Shown here: in pieces, positions 15,492-21,097 of the stretch
Layout of the letters: each line of letters opens with the position of its first letter
Numbering within the stretch: the stretch's first letter is position 1
IMG/VR virus record: IMGVR_UViG_3300025168_000024
Coordinates: 1 to 31,687 of that record
Direction: 5' to 3' (one strand)
Length of the DNA stretch: 31,687 nucleotides
Origin: a virus
Made by a program: the position numbers and the translations under genes
Notes under the pieces: model-generated
Seen by the model: the letters and a program-made list of their open reading frames with translations, nothing else
Told to the model about the DNA's origin: nothing
Databases searched by the model: none

Positions 15492-15757
15492 AAGTCTCTC
15501 TCCTTCCATTCATCGTAAGCGTAATCGTAATCGCTGATCTCAGCCTCGTATAATGCCTCATCTACTTTTCTCTCGTGATGCTTCTCAATGTGGTCTGTTA
15601 GTTTTTTACTTAACTCTCGTTCCTTTTTGGTTTCTGGGTTCGTCCACCAATACTCTTTGTTCTCGATACATTTGTCGCTATCAACATCGGCTGTGATGCA
15701 GATGGTTAGCTCAACGCCTTTGACCTCAATCTCTATGTCTGCTTGTACGCTACTCAT
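15488..15757 (-). CDS. Acidic protein of unknown function
   Basis: 89 residues, strongly acidic, with an N-terminal beta-type part (VQADIEIEVKGVELTICITA) and a helical, charged C-terminus. AAGGAGTGAGAT precedes the ATG, a ribosome context shared almost exactly with the next gene upstream (16024). ATGA overlap with the membrane peptide gene follows. Acidic early phage proteins are often host-factor inhibitors or DNA mimics, but nothing here proves that. Confidence 0.55.
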   Translation of the reverse strand: MSSVQADIEIEVKGVELTICITADVDSDKCIENKEYWWTNPETKKERELSKKLTDHIEKHHERKVDEALYEAEISDYDYAYDEWKERDL

Positions 15758-15760
15758 ATC

Positions 15761-16024
15761 TCACTCCTTCAATATCTCAGGCTCGTCATCAGTCATTAGT
15801 AAGTTGATGACTTTTTTATTAAGGCTGACAAGATCAAAATCTTCACCATGCTCCCGAATTAGTTCACGAGATAATCTTGCAGCCTCCTCTAATTCGTCAG
15901 CCCCACAAGGTGCGTAATGACCACCAGTTATTGCTTGCCACATAAAGCAAACATAAAGCTGTTCATTTGTTGGCTGATGATAAACAGGTTGCTCAAATAA
16001 TTTATTTTTAGTTTGGTATGTCAT
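15761..16024 (-). CDS. Early protein of unknown function
   Basis: 87 residues. The N-terminal half has VYHQPTNEQLYVCFMWQAIT and a Cys at residue 40. The C-terminal half is helical and acidic. The start overlaps the upstream stop (ATGA) and uses the AGGAGTGAGAT ribosome context. No catalytic or metal-binding pattern beyond isolated Cys and His is clear. Part of the coupled minus-strand train. Confidence 0.55.
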   Translation of the reverse strand: MTYQTKNKLFEQPVYHQPTNEQLYVCFMWQAITGGHYAPCGADELEEAARLSRELIREHGEDFDLVSLNKKVINLLMTDDEPEILKE

Positions 16025-16299
16025 ATCTCACTCCTATATTGATCATATTTGTTAATTGCGGCTTCATACCAAGTTGTTTTCATAATTGGTGATAAACCTC
16101 TTATATGATGCCAAGTTGATGTATCTCTTGCTCGGCCACAAGCAGATGTCAGAGTTTCATATATTTCTCCGACAGCGATGTATTCGGATTCTCCGTAAGG
16201 CTTATAAAGAATGTCAGCCTTTGCTTCATCTCCATCCTTAGAAACGTGGGCAATGATGTCAAAGCCACGTTTCTTATATGTCAAAGTTCTAGCCTTCAT
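16021..16299 (-). CDS. Early protein of unknown function
   Basis: 92 residues from the ATG at 16299, which overlaps the upstream TAA (TAATG). A TTG six bases earlier is a weaker start. The N-terminal part looks like a small beta sheet (KKRGFDIIAHVSKDGDEAKA), followed by GEIYETLTSACGRARDTSTW and a helical end. It has the look of a small DNA- or protein-binding domain, unassigned. Confidence 0.55.
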   Translation of the reverse strand: MKARTLTYKKRGFDIIAHVSKDGDEAKADILYKPYGESEYIAVGEIYETLTSACGRARDTSTWHHIRGLSPIMKTTWYEAAINKYDQYRSEI

Positions 16300-16580
16300 T
16301 AGCAAACCTCATCATCATAAACTTTAAAGCCCTTGGCTGACTCCACTCCATACTCTTGCAAGATCCCGTCAATTTGTCTTGCAAGATACTTTCTGGTGTT
16401 TGCTGTACTAGATTTGCGAACTTCTTCACCGTTGAGATCAAAATACATACTATACCGCCATGAACCGTAAGGATTTTTTACCTGCTTAGTTTCGCACCAG
16501 ATTTTAGCACCTCGATACTCATAAATGCCTTCTTTGTAGAAAAGACTTTCACCTACTTTGTTAAATTTATGTTTGCTCAT
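16299..16580 (-). CDS. First gene of minus early operon, unknown function
   Basis: 93 residues, basic. YEYRGAKIWCETKQVKNPYG and a sheet-helix layout (three strands, then a helix at 58-75) suggest a compact nucleic-acid-binding fold, perhaps integrase-arm-like, but this is only a shape argument. AAAAAGGAGATTCGAA precedes the ATG. This gene opens the operon that runs to the YhhQ-like gene at 13377, so its promoter lies in 16581-16762. Confidence 0.55.
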   Translation of the reverse strand: MSKHKFNKVGESLFYKEGIYEYRGAKIWCETKQVKNPYGSWRYSMYFDLNGEEVRKSSTANTRKYLARQIDGILQEYGVESAKGFKVYDDEVC

Positions 16581-16586
16581 TTCGAA

Positions 16587-16657
16587 TCTCCTTTTTGCTT
16601 ATATGTAAACTTTACCACTATAAAACGTAAAGCGCAAATGATATTTTAGGTAAATAA
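16587..16657. promoter_or_regulatory. Duplicated control block, copy A
   Basis: TCTCCTTTTTGCT (16587-16599), then GTAAACTTTAC (perfect 11-base palindrome around one C, 16605-16615), then GTAAAGC (16627-16633) followed by an A/T-rich segment ending in GTAAA. The same order recurs at 19423-19496. The 31 bases at 16627-16657 match 19466-19496 at about 25 positions with one gap. A shared operator for divergent early promoters is likely. Confidence 0.6.
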
Positions 16658-16660
16658 GCA

Positions 16661-16680
16661 AAAATAACACAAAATAACAC
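16661..16680. repeat. Two exact 10-bp tandem repeats AAAATAACAC
   Basis: AAAATAACAC occurs twice back to back at 16661-16670 and 16671-16680, one helical turn apart. This phasing is common for protein-binding sites. It lies between the minus-operon control block and the plus-strand promoter. Confidence 0.6.
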
Positions 16681-16706
16681 AAAGTGACGTTAGGTAACTT
16701 TAGCAA

Positions 16707-16755
16707 AGATTAATAATTTTAATCTGTTTATATCGATCTCGGTTCAGTGTATTCT
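16707..16755 (+). promoter_or_regulatory. Promoter with adjacent palindrome upstream of rusA
   Basis: A perfect 7-base inverted repeat AGATTAA/TTAATCT spaced by 5 (16707-16725) sits one base before TTTATA (16727-16732), a possible -35. TATTCT (16750-16755) follows at 17 bases as -10. Each box matches 4 of 6 consensus bases. The predicted start site falls at or within a base or two of the rusA ATG (16763), and no ribosome site is visible, so the transcript may be leaderless. Confidence 0.5.
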
Positions 16756-16762
16756 ATGCGCT

Positions 16763-17203
16763 ATGGAATTGATAAAAGTCGAAATCGAAGTATCTGGTCA
16801 GCCAAGAGGCAAAGGTAGACCGCGATTCACTCGCAATGGTCATACCTATACGGATGCAAAGACTAAAGAATATGAGAAGCGTATTCATGCGGCTGCTTGG
16901 CAAAAGATGCGAGAGCTAAAGCTAAAGCCTATCGGCAAGTTCTGCCATTTAGAATTAATTGCATTTATGGAGATCCCCACCTCATGGTCGAAGGTTAAAC
17001 AAATAGAAGCTGAGTTTGGTGCAATCAAACCGATAACAAAACCTGATTTAGATAACATAATAAAAGCAGCCAAAGATGGAATATCGGGTTTAGACGGCAT
17101 CATCCTCGATGATAAACAGGTAACGAGCATCAACGCTAAAAAGGTTTATTGCCATCCAGAGAGAGGGCCAGTGCTTTATATCTGTGTATCTTGGACTGAA
17201 TAA
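16763..17203 (+). CDS. rusA: RusA-like Holliday junction resolvase
   Basis: 146 residues with KPDLDNIIKAAKDGISGL (residues 93-110) and LDDKQV (115-120). D95, D97 and D116 or D117, with K101, match the RusA metal-binding Asp and Lys set. It would resolve branched recombination or replication intermediates and trim DNA before packaging. It stands alone on the plus strand between two minus operons. Its 3' end overlaps the HNH gene by 28 bases tail to tail. The start is the only in-frame ATG near the promoter. Confidence 0.88.
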   Translation: MELIKVEIEVSGQPRGKGRPRFTRNGHTYTDAKTKEYEKRIHAAAWQKMRELKLKPIGKFCHLELIAFMEIPTSWSKVKQIEAEFGAIKPITKPDLDNIIKAAKDGISGLDGIILDDKQVTSINAKKVYCHPERGPVLYICVSWTE

Positions 17204-17508
17204 GAATAATCAGCCCCATACAACTCGCGCCACTTTTTTTTATTATCGTGTATTGCAACAGCTTTTGATTTATCCCAGAGTGCTTGATGATGTCCATCAC
17301 ATAAGGGTATGGCTGCGAGATCACTAGTTTTTCGTGTGCCATACCTGTCGTGAATAGGATGATGGGCTGTTGTCGGTGATTGTTGAACCATTCCGAACCT
17401 CTGACAAACGCAACAAGGCATCGCTCGGATCTTATCGAGATATTTAGCGTTCTTTTTCGCTTTAGGCTTTTTAAGTCCTGTCGGTGGTCTATTTGCTAGA
17501 TTGGTCAA
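17176..17508 (-). CDS. Ref-like / DUF968-type HNH nuclease
   Basis: 110 residues. MPCCVCQ (C32, C33, C35), AHHPIHD (H49-H50) and PLCDGHHQALWDK (C70, H73-H74) form the Cys/His pattern of phage P1 Ref and DUF968 HNH proteins, which bind zinc and can nick DNA at RecA filaments. The basic N-terminus (GLKKPKAKKNAK) probably contacts DNA. The only possible standard start in the open frame before the Cys motif is TTG at 17508, since the frame closes at a TAG (17521-17523). The gene overlaps its upstream neighbour by 20 bases. Confidence 0.7.
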   Translation of the reverse strand: MTNLANRPPTGLKKPKAKKNAKYLDKIRAMPCCVCQRFGMVQQSPTTAHHPIHDRYGTRKTSDLAAIPLCDGHHQALWDKSKAVAIHDNKKKWRELYGADYSYSVQDTQI

Positions 17509-17890
17509 CTGGATCGTATCCTATCGCCTCTGTTAGTTTTTGCATGGCAAGTTCGAAGTAGTTATTAAACTCCTGTTGGCTCATATCATCAAACGAAATA
17601 CTGTCCATTACTCGCATATGAGCGCTTGCTAGTGAGTTCCATCGCATTTTGACATAACCACAAGCCCATTTCAATTCGCTATGTAGGTGATGCTCTGTAG
17701 GCCATCGCTGAGTTGTTTTGCATACATCTCTAAGCACTCCCCAATATAAATTATGATGAGGGTTCGATCTTTTGCCTGTCGAGGTTAAATTAAAGAAGCT
17801 GCCATCTTTGAAATCTTCCATCCGTTGGGCATCATATTTAGTGATGGGCAATAACTGCCCACCCTTAAATTCAACTTGTATCTTAGACAT
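17489..17890 (-). CDS. DUF1367/NinB-like recombination-associated protein
   Basis: 133 residues from the ATG at 17890 (MSKIQVEFKGGQLLPIT). A longer reading to 18028 lies inside the upstream gene and is not credible. The KRSNPHHNLYWGVLRDV core (about 46-62) and SISFDDMSQQEFNNYFELA (96-114) match the pattern of DUF1367 proteins from lambdoid recombination regions. Proteins of this kind sit with SSB and RusA and may load recombinases. The ATG overlaps the previous stop by 8 bases. Confidence 0.55.
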   Translation of the reverse strand: MSKIQVEFKGGQLLPITKYDAQRMEDFKDGSFFNLTSTGKRSNPHHNLYWGVLRDVCKTTQRWPTEHHLHSELKWACGYVKMRWNSLASAHMRVMDSISFDDMSQQEFNNYFELAMQKLTEAIGYDPVDQSSK

Positions 17891-18200
17891 TATCCCACTC
17901 GTTCCCATCAAAATAGCTGACTTTACGGTTTCGAGTCTGGAAGAACCCATCGTATTGAGGGAACTCATCCATAAATTTACGAGCGTAATGGCTAATCCAT
18001 CCATCGTTAAGTTTGTAGTCGGCTGCAACTTCTCCGATAGCTGTATCCCATCTCATGCGATGAAATATGGCTTTAGCTGAAAAGTAATCGCGTCTGGCGG
18101 CTACTTGCATTGCATATTTTACAAACCCTTCCCAGATATGAGGGTTTTCTTTGTCGTAGGATTCAAAGTTCTCTGTTGTATAATCTCCGTTAGCTTTCAT
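17883..18200 (-). CDS. Conserved phage protein of unknown function
   Basis: 105 residues with ESYDKENPHIWEGFVKYAMQ (13-32), IFHRMRWDTAIGE (45-57) and HYARKFMDEFPQYDGFFQTR (71-90). This pattern is widespread in temperate and marine phages near recombination genes, but I know of no proven function. It is mostly helical. AAGGAGAG precedes the ATG. It sits between SSB and the DUF1367-like gene in one transcript. Confidence 0.6.
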   Translation of the reverse strand: MKANGDYTTENFESYDKENPHIWEGFVKYAMQVAARRDYFSAKAIFHRMRWDTAIGEVAADYKLNDGWISHYARKFMDEFPQYDGFFQTRNRKVSYFDGNEWDNV

Positions 18201-18211
18201 TTTTGCTCTCC

Positions 18212-18586
18212 TTAAAATGGTATCTCATCGTCAAAGTCTTGGTTAGTATTATCAGAGTTCTCACTATTCTCTGATGTATCCTCGGATTGATCCTGAGTTG
18301 TTACTTTACGATCATTCCAGAATTTAATGTGGCTTGCTCGAACATTGTGAAATGTTTTAGTTCCTTTCTCCTCAATACTTAGAGATCCAGTCACTACGAC
18401 TTTCGTTCCTTTGAGTAAGTATTGTGCGATGTTGGTTTGATACGAGATACAGCTAAACCAGTTTGTTTTTTGATTGTCTCTTGAGCCTTCTGTAACCGCG
18501 ACAGAAAAGGTAATAAACTCCCCTTTCTGGTTCGATTGAACTTCAGCGCTTTTACCGAGATTCCCTGCAATTGTAATAACTTTCAT
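18212..18586 (-). CDS. ssb: Single-stranded DNA-binding protein
   Basis: 124 residues with an OB-fold N-terminal part (MKVITIAGNLGKSAEVQ; WFSCISYQTNIAQYLLKG; VVVTGSL) and a disordered acidic tail ending D-D-E-I-P-F, the SSB tip that recruits host partner proteins. It protects and organises ssDNA in replication and annealing. The ATG overlaps the stop of the annealing-protein gene (ATGA), the usual pairing of SSB with a phage recombinase. Confidence 0.92.
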   Translation of the reverse strand: MKVITIAGNLGKSAEVQSNQKGEFITFSVAVTEGSRDNQKTNWFSCISYQTNIAQYLLKGTKVVVTGSLSIEEKGTKTFHNVRASHIKFWNDRKVTTQDQSEDTSENSENSDNTNQDFDDEIPF

Positions 18587-19167
18587 AATCCTAACTCCAA
18601 TTTCTTTTGTTCGTAAACTTCTTCGACATATTGAGCGACATCACTGTTCGTAACGTATTTTTCGCTCCATCTTCTCCATTGTTCGATAGCTTCATCTAAC
18701 GATATTTGACTATCGCAGAATTTAAAACCCTTTCGCCACTTCTCTATGGCTCTCCTCATATCAGGCTCTAAATCCCTTAACGATTGTGCTAAGTTAAACT
18801 CATCGGCTTCGTCTTGGCTGTAAACATCACCATGCAAACCAACTAACTTTAATATAACTCGATCTTTGGCTCGTTTCTCTGCCATTGCAAAGGGGTAAGC
18901 GTTTTTATTGTTGTATGGAGCAGCTTCACCAATAGACCACTCTGATGCGTCTTTCATATGGCCTGTGACGCTTAAAACTGCATACTTTTCTTTTACCGAG
19001 CTTTCGATAATCTTAGGCTCGTCAAAAACTATACCGTTATGAGCAGCTATCTTTTCGCAGGCTTTATGCAATACGACAGGCGTTCCGTGACAATCCCATG
19101 TAGCTTGGCGCTCTGTTAATTTAACTTCTTTTAATAATTCTTGTAATCTCTCAGGCAGTTGTTTCAT
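18583..19167 (-). CDS. Probable single-strand annealing protein (Rad52/Erf/Sak-like)
   Basis: 194 residues. TWDCHGTPVVLHKACEKIA (23-41), EWSIGEAAPYNNKNAYPFAM (76-95) and AEKRAKDRVILKLVGLHG (96-113) match a phage family that usually sits with ssb. The strand-turn-helix core with A-x-x-R-A-x-x-R-x-x-L-K resembles Rad52-like annealing proteins. The expected role is annealing complementary ssDNA for recombination-dependent replication. The identification rests on genomic pairing and pattern, so a different DNA-repair role cannot be excluded. It overlaps its upstream gene by 17 bases. Confidence 0.6.
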   Translation of the reverse strand: MKQLPERLQELLKEVKLTERQATWDCHGTPVVLHKACEKIAAHNGIVFDEPKIIESSVKEKYAVLSVTGHMKDASEWSIGEAAPYNNKNAYPFAMAEKRAKDRVILKLVGLHGDVYSQDEADEFNLAQSLRDLEPDMRRAIEKWRKGFKFCDSQISLDEAIEQWRRWSEKYVTNSDVAQYVEEVYEQKKLELGL

Positions 19168-19417
19168 TATTACTCTCCCTACTGCTTATTTCTTTTTGTT
19201 TGTCGGCTAACTGTTTTACACGTTTAAGCTCTATTGTTTCTGCATCTTTCTCAGCATCATTATAAACCTTGTCGATGGTTGATTCTAAAATACCAAACGC
19301 TCCAACAGGAAACATTTCATGTAACGGTATTTCGTCACCTAATCCTTTTAAAGTATGCTCAAGAATAGTTTGAGATATTGCTAATTTAATTACTGCTCTT
19401 GATGGTCTATGACTCAT
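19151..19417 (-). CDS. First gene of second minus operon, unknown function
   Basis: 88 residues, helical throughout with a charged C-terminal half (ELKRVKQLADKQKEISSRES), probably a coiled coil. It opens the ssb operon. AAAAAGGAGAAAG precedes the ATG and lies within the sequence block shared with 16587-16657. It may be a partner of the annealing protein, with which it overlaps, but no family is recognised. Confidence 0.55.
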   Translation of the reverse strand: MSHRPSRAVIKLAISQTILEHTLKGLGDEIPLHEMFPVGAFGILESTIDKVYNDAEKDAETIELKRVKQLADKQKEISSRESNNETTA

Positions 19418-19422
19418 TTCTT

Positions 19423-19496
19423 TCTCCTTTTTGCTAATATCGGTTTACAACTTTTTATTTGTACTGTAAAGCCTAAATAATAATTTAGTAAACAAA
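19423..19496. promoter_or_regulatory. Duplicated control block, copy B
   Basis: TCTCCTTTTTGCT (19423-19435), the inverted pair TTTACA/TGTAAA (19444-19449 and 19465-19470) and the A/T-rich segment 19466-19496 repeat the layout of 16587-16657. It lies between the minus ssb operon and the plus XRE gene, where an autoregulated operator is expected. Confidence 0.6.
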
Positions 19497-19506
19497 GGAT
19501 GTAAAA

Positions 19507-19686
19507 ATGGAAGTGAGAACGATACTAAAGCTCGATGACATACGAGCGAAGCTAAAAGATCGAAACTTGACGGCTGTAGCAAAATCGGCAAATGTTAGCA
19601 GACCAGTGCTTTATCAGATAATGAGAGGTTCAACTGATCCTAAGTTTTCTACGATAGAAAAGTTATCTGATTATTTACAGAAGTAA
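19507..19686 (+). CDS. XRE/Cro-type transcription regulator (59 aa)
   Basis: 59 residues with a compact helix-turn-helix: LTAVAKSANVSRPVLYQIMR (21-40), including the A-x-x-x-x-V-S-x-x-x-L-Y-x-I turn and recognition helix of Cro/C1-type regulators, then SDPKFSTIEKL-like support helices. It binds DNA as a dimer. AAAGGATG before the ATG is a fair ribosome site, overlapping the shared control block. No integrase or long CI repressor accompanies it, so it is better seen as an early-gene switch than as a lysogeny repressor. Confidence 0.8.
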   Translation: MEVRTILKLDDIRAKLKDRNLTAVAKSANVSRPVLYQIMRGSTDPKFSTIEKLSDYLQK

Positions 19687-19690
19687 AAAA

Positions 19691-19712
19691 CCCTCAGCGA
19701 TTAAACTGAGGG
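19691..19712. terminator. Hairpin terminator after XRE gene, stronger on minus strand
   Basis: CCCTCAG (19691-19697) pairs with CTGAGGG (19706-19712) around an 8-base loop. On plus only CTTTAG follows. On minus a run of six T follows (the A-run 19685-19690 read in reverse), so termination would be more efficient against antisense transcripts entering the regulator. It may also partly stop plus transcripts. Confidence 0.6.
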
Positions 19713-19776
19713 CTTTAGCAAAAAAGAAGAAAACAACTGTGAGATATATTTTCTTAACTAACGGAGTAGTCAAACA

Positions 19777-20478
19777 ATGAGTAACCTAGTTTCAAACCTA
19801 ATACAAACTAAAAAGGTTGGCTCACTCACTAAGAAAGCGATCCTAATGTATATGGCTGACAAGGCCAGTGATGATGGAAGCGGTATATGGGTGAGCAAAT
19901 CAAATATGGCGGCTGATCTCGAAATGACAGATCGGGCTGTTCGAATACATATAAAAGATATGATTGCGATGGGCATAGTATCCGAATCAGGTCAGCGCCA
20001 ATGCAGATCAGGGTACACAATCGATTACAGTATAAACCTTAATATTATTCATGCTCTACAGCCTACCAGATCCACCCCTGAACGAGATTCACCCCTGAAT
20101 GACATTCAGCCCCACCCCTGCATGACGTTCACCCCTACCCCTGAACGAGGTTCAGGTAAACCATCCATAGAACCACCCTTAGAACCATCCTTATTAAATA
20201 ATAACTATTTTGATGAGTTTTATTCTGAGTATCCTAGAAAGGTAGGAAAAGGAGCAGCAAGAAAAGCATGGGCAAAGGCAATCAAGAAAGCTGACGTTCA
20301 TAACATAATAAGCTCGGCTTCTCTTTATGCTAAGAGTATAGTCGGAACAGATCAAACCTTTGTGCCTCATCCTGCAACTTGGTTAAATCAGGAACGATGG
20401 GAAGATGAATTAAAAGTAGATAATAACAACGAAACCTTTAATATATTAACAGAGATGGGATTGAACTACGATGCGTGA
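19777..20478 (+). CDS. Replication initiator (lambda O-like) containing the origin
   Basis: 233 residues. The N-terminal winged-helix part (about 10-75: LTKKAILMYMADKASDDGS, SKSNMAADLEMTDRAVRIHI) should bind the origin. A Pro/Thr-rich linker (about 95-140) is encoded by the iterons. The C-terminal part (YPRKVGKGAARKAWAKA; TFVPHPATWLNQERWEDE) is the domain common in phage O-type proteins and should contact the helicase loader. The layout mirrors lambda O, whose gene also holds its origin. The next gene, overlapping by 8 bases, is a likely partner. Confidence 0.8.
   Translation: MSNLVSNLIQTKKVGSLTKKAILMYMADKASDDGSGIWVSKSNMAADLEMTDRAVRIHIKDMIAMGIVSESGQRQCRSGYTIDYSINLNIIHALQPTRSTPERDSPLNDIQPHPCMTFTPTPERGSGKPSIEPPLEPSLLNNNYFDEFYSEYPRKVGKGAARKAWAKAIKKADVHNIISSASLYAKSIVGTDQTFVPHPATWLNQERWEDELKVDNNNETFNILTEMGLNYDA
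20075..20154. repeat. Four 17-bp iterons, likely replication origin
   Basis: CCCCTGMAYGASRTTCA occurs at 20075-20091, 20092-20108, 20115-20131 and 20138-20154. Start-to-start spacings are 17, 23 and 23. Each copy contains an inverted TGAAY...RTTCA pair, perfect in copies 2 and 4. Because spacings are not multiples of three, copies 1-3 are read in three different frames, so the DNA is what is conserved. They are followed by a 12-bp repeat and an A/T-rich stretch. Confidence 0.85.
20159..20194. repeat. Three 12-bp tandem repeats AACCAYCCWTAK
   Basis: Units at 20159-20170, 20171-20182 and 20183-20194 lie between the iterons and the A/T-rich region 20191-20224. They encode a repeated E-P-x-L motif, so they may reflect either protein or origin structure. 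Confidence 0.6.
20191..20224. other. A/T-rich candidate DNA-unwinding element
   Basis: About 34 bases of nearly pure A/T (starting TTATTAAATAATAAC) directly after the iterons. In lambda-type origins an A/T-rich tract beside the iterons is where strands open. The role is inferred from that layout. Confidence 0.5.
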
Positions 20479-20935
20479 GATAGAACTTAAAAACCGAACT
20501 ATGAAAATGCTTGCACGATTAAACGCTCCTAGAGCAGTGACAGGCAACGCAGAAGCAGCCAAGAGTGAGGCTGAGTTTCTATGCAAACGAATAAACGGAC
20601 TTGCCCCTTCTAGGCAAATCAATGAATGGTTTGATGATTTCGAGGAGGCCTTGCTAGGGAACTTGGAGACTCGATCATGGCCTACAGCTAGACAAATAAG
20701 CCAAGCCGCAAAAGAAATAGCTCCCAAACGTCCAGAGTTTATCGACTACACTCAGAGCAAAGGCTACGAGCCAAATGAGCTTAAAATAAACGCAGAACGT
20801 ATTAAACGAAACGAGGATGTTGGAGAAAGTTATATCATAGGAACCTTTGCTGAACAGATGGTTAGAAGTGGTTTAGTTACTCAAGAACAGCTAGAACCAT
20901 ATAAAAAATATCTTAACCATTGGAAAAAGAATTAG
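20471..20935 (+). CDS. Replication partner protein, possible helicase loader
   Basis: 154 residues, mainly helical. It directly follows the initiator and overlaps it by 8 bases, the place of lambda P and other helicase loaders. Features: INEWFDDFEEALLGNLETRS (49-68), SWPTARQISQAAKEIAPKRP (68-87), and a C-terminal region with MVRSGLVTQEQLEPYKKYL. No Walker A motif is present, so if it loads a helicase it is P-like rather than DnaC-like. The assignment is by position only. Confidence 0.5.
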   Translation: MREIELKNRTMKMLARLNAPRAVTGNAEAAKSEAEFLCKRINGLAPSRQINEWFDDFEEALLGNLETRSWPTARQISQAAKEIAPKRPEFIDYTQSKGYEPNELKINAERIKRNEDVGESYIIGTFAEQMVRSGLVTQEQLEPYKKYLNHWKKN

Positions 20936-20982
20936 ATTATGGTAGACTTTAATTGGACAATACATATACTCCCTCCCAGAGT

Positions 20983-21016
20983 GACAGGTTTTTACACTGC
21001 TTTTTTTCCGCCTGTC
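20983..21016 (+). terminator. Long-loop hairpin with T-runs, weak terminator candidate
   Basis: GACAGG (20983-20988) pairs with CCTGTC (21011-21016) across a 22-base, T-rich loop, followed by CTTTTAT. It stands just before the strong terminator at 21034 and may be a tandem partner. The large loop makes it doubtful alone. Confidence 0.4.
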
Positions 21017-21033
21017 CTTTTATAAAGTACACT

Positions 21034-21063
21034 GCCCTGCGTTCTTGCGTGGGGCTTTTTTTT
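21034..21063 (+). terminator. Rho-independent terminator of the replication operon
   Basis: GCCCTGCG (21034-21041) pairs fully with CGTGGGGC (21048-21055), including two G-U pairs, around the loop TTCTTG. Eight T follow (21056-21063). It separates replication genes from the methyltransferase and packaging genes. Confidence 0.85.
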
Positions 21064-21097
21064 AACTATAATAAGATAAACCGACAAAGAGATTATT

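Noticed and set aside
17891-18028. N-terminal extension of the DUF1367-like gene to 18028
   Set aside because: It lies fully inside the upstream gene in another frame, and ATG 17890 fits the usual coupled start.
19507-19686. XRE protein as lysogeny repressor of a temperate phage
   Set aside because: No integrase, excisionase, attachment site or partition system is visible, and the protein lacks a CI-like C-terminal domain.
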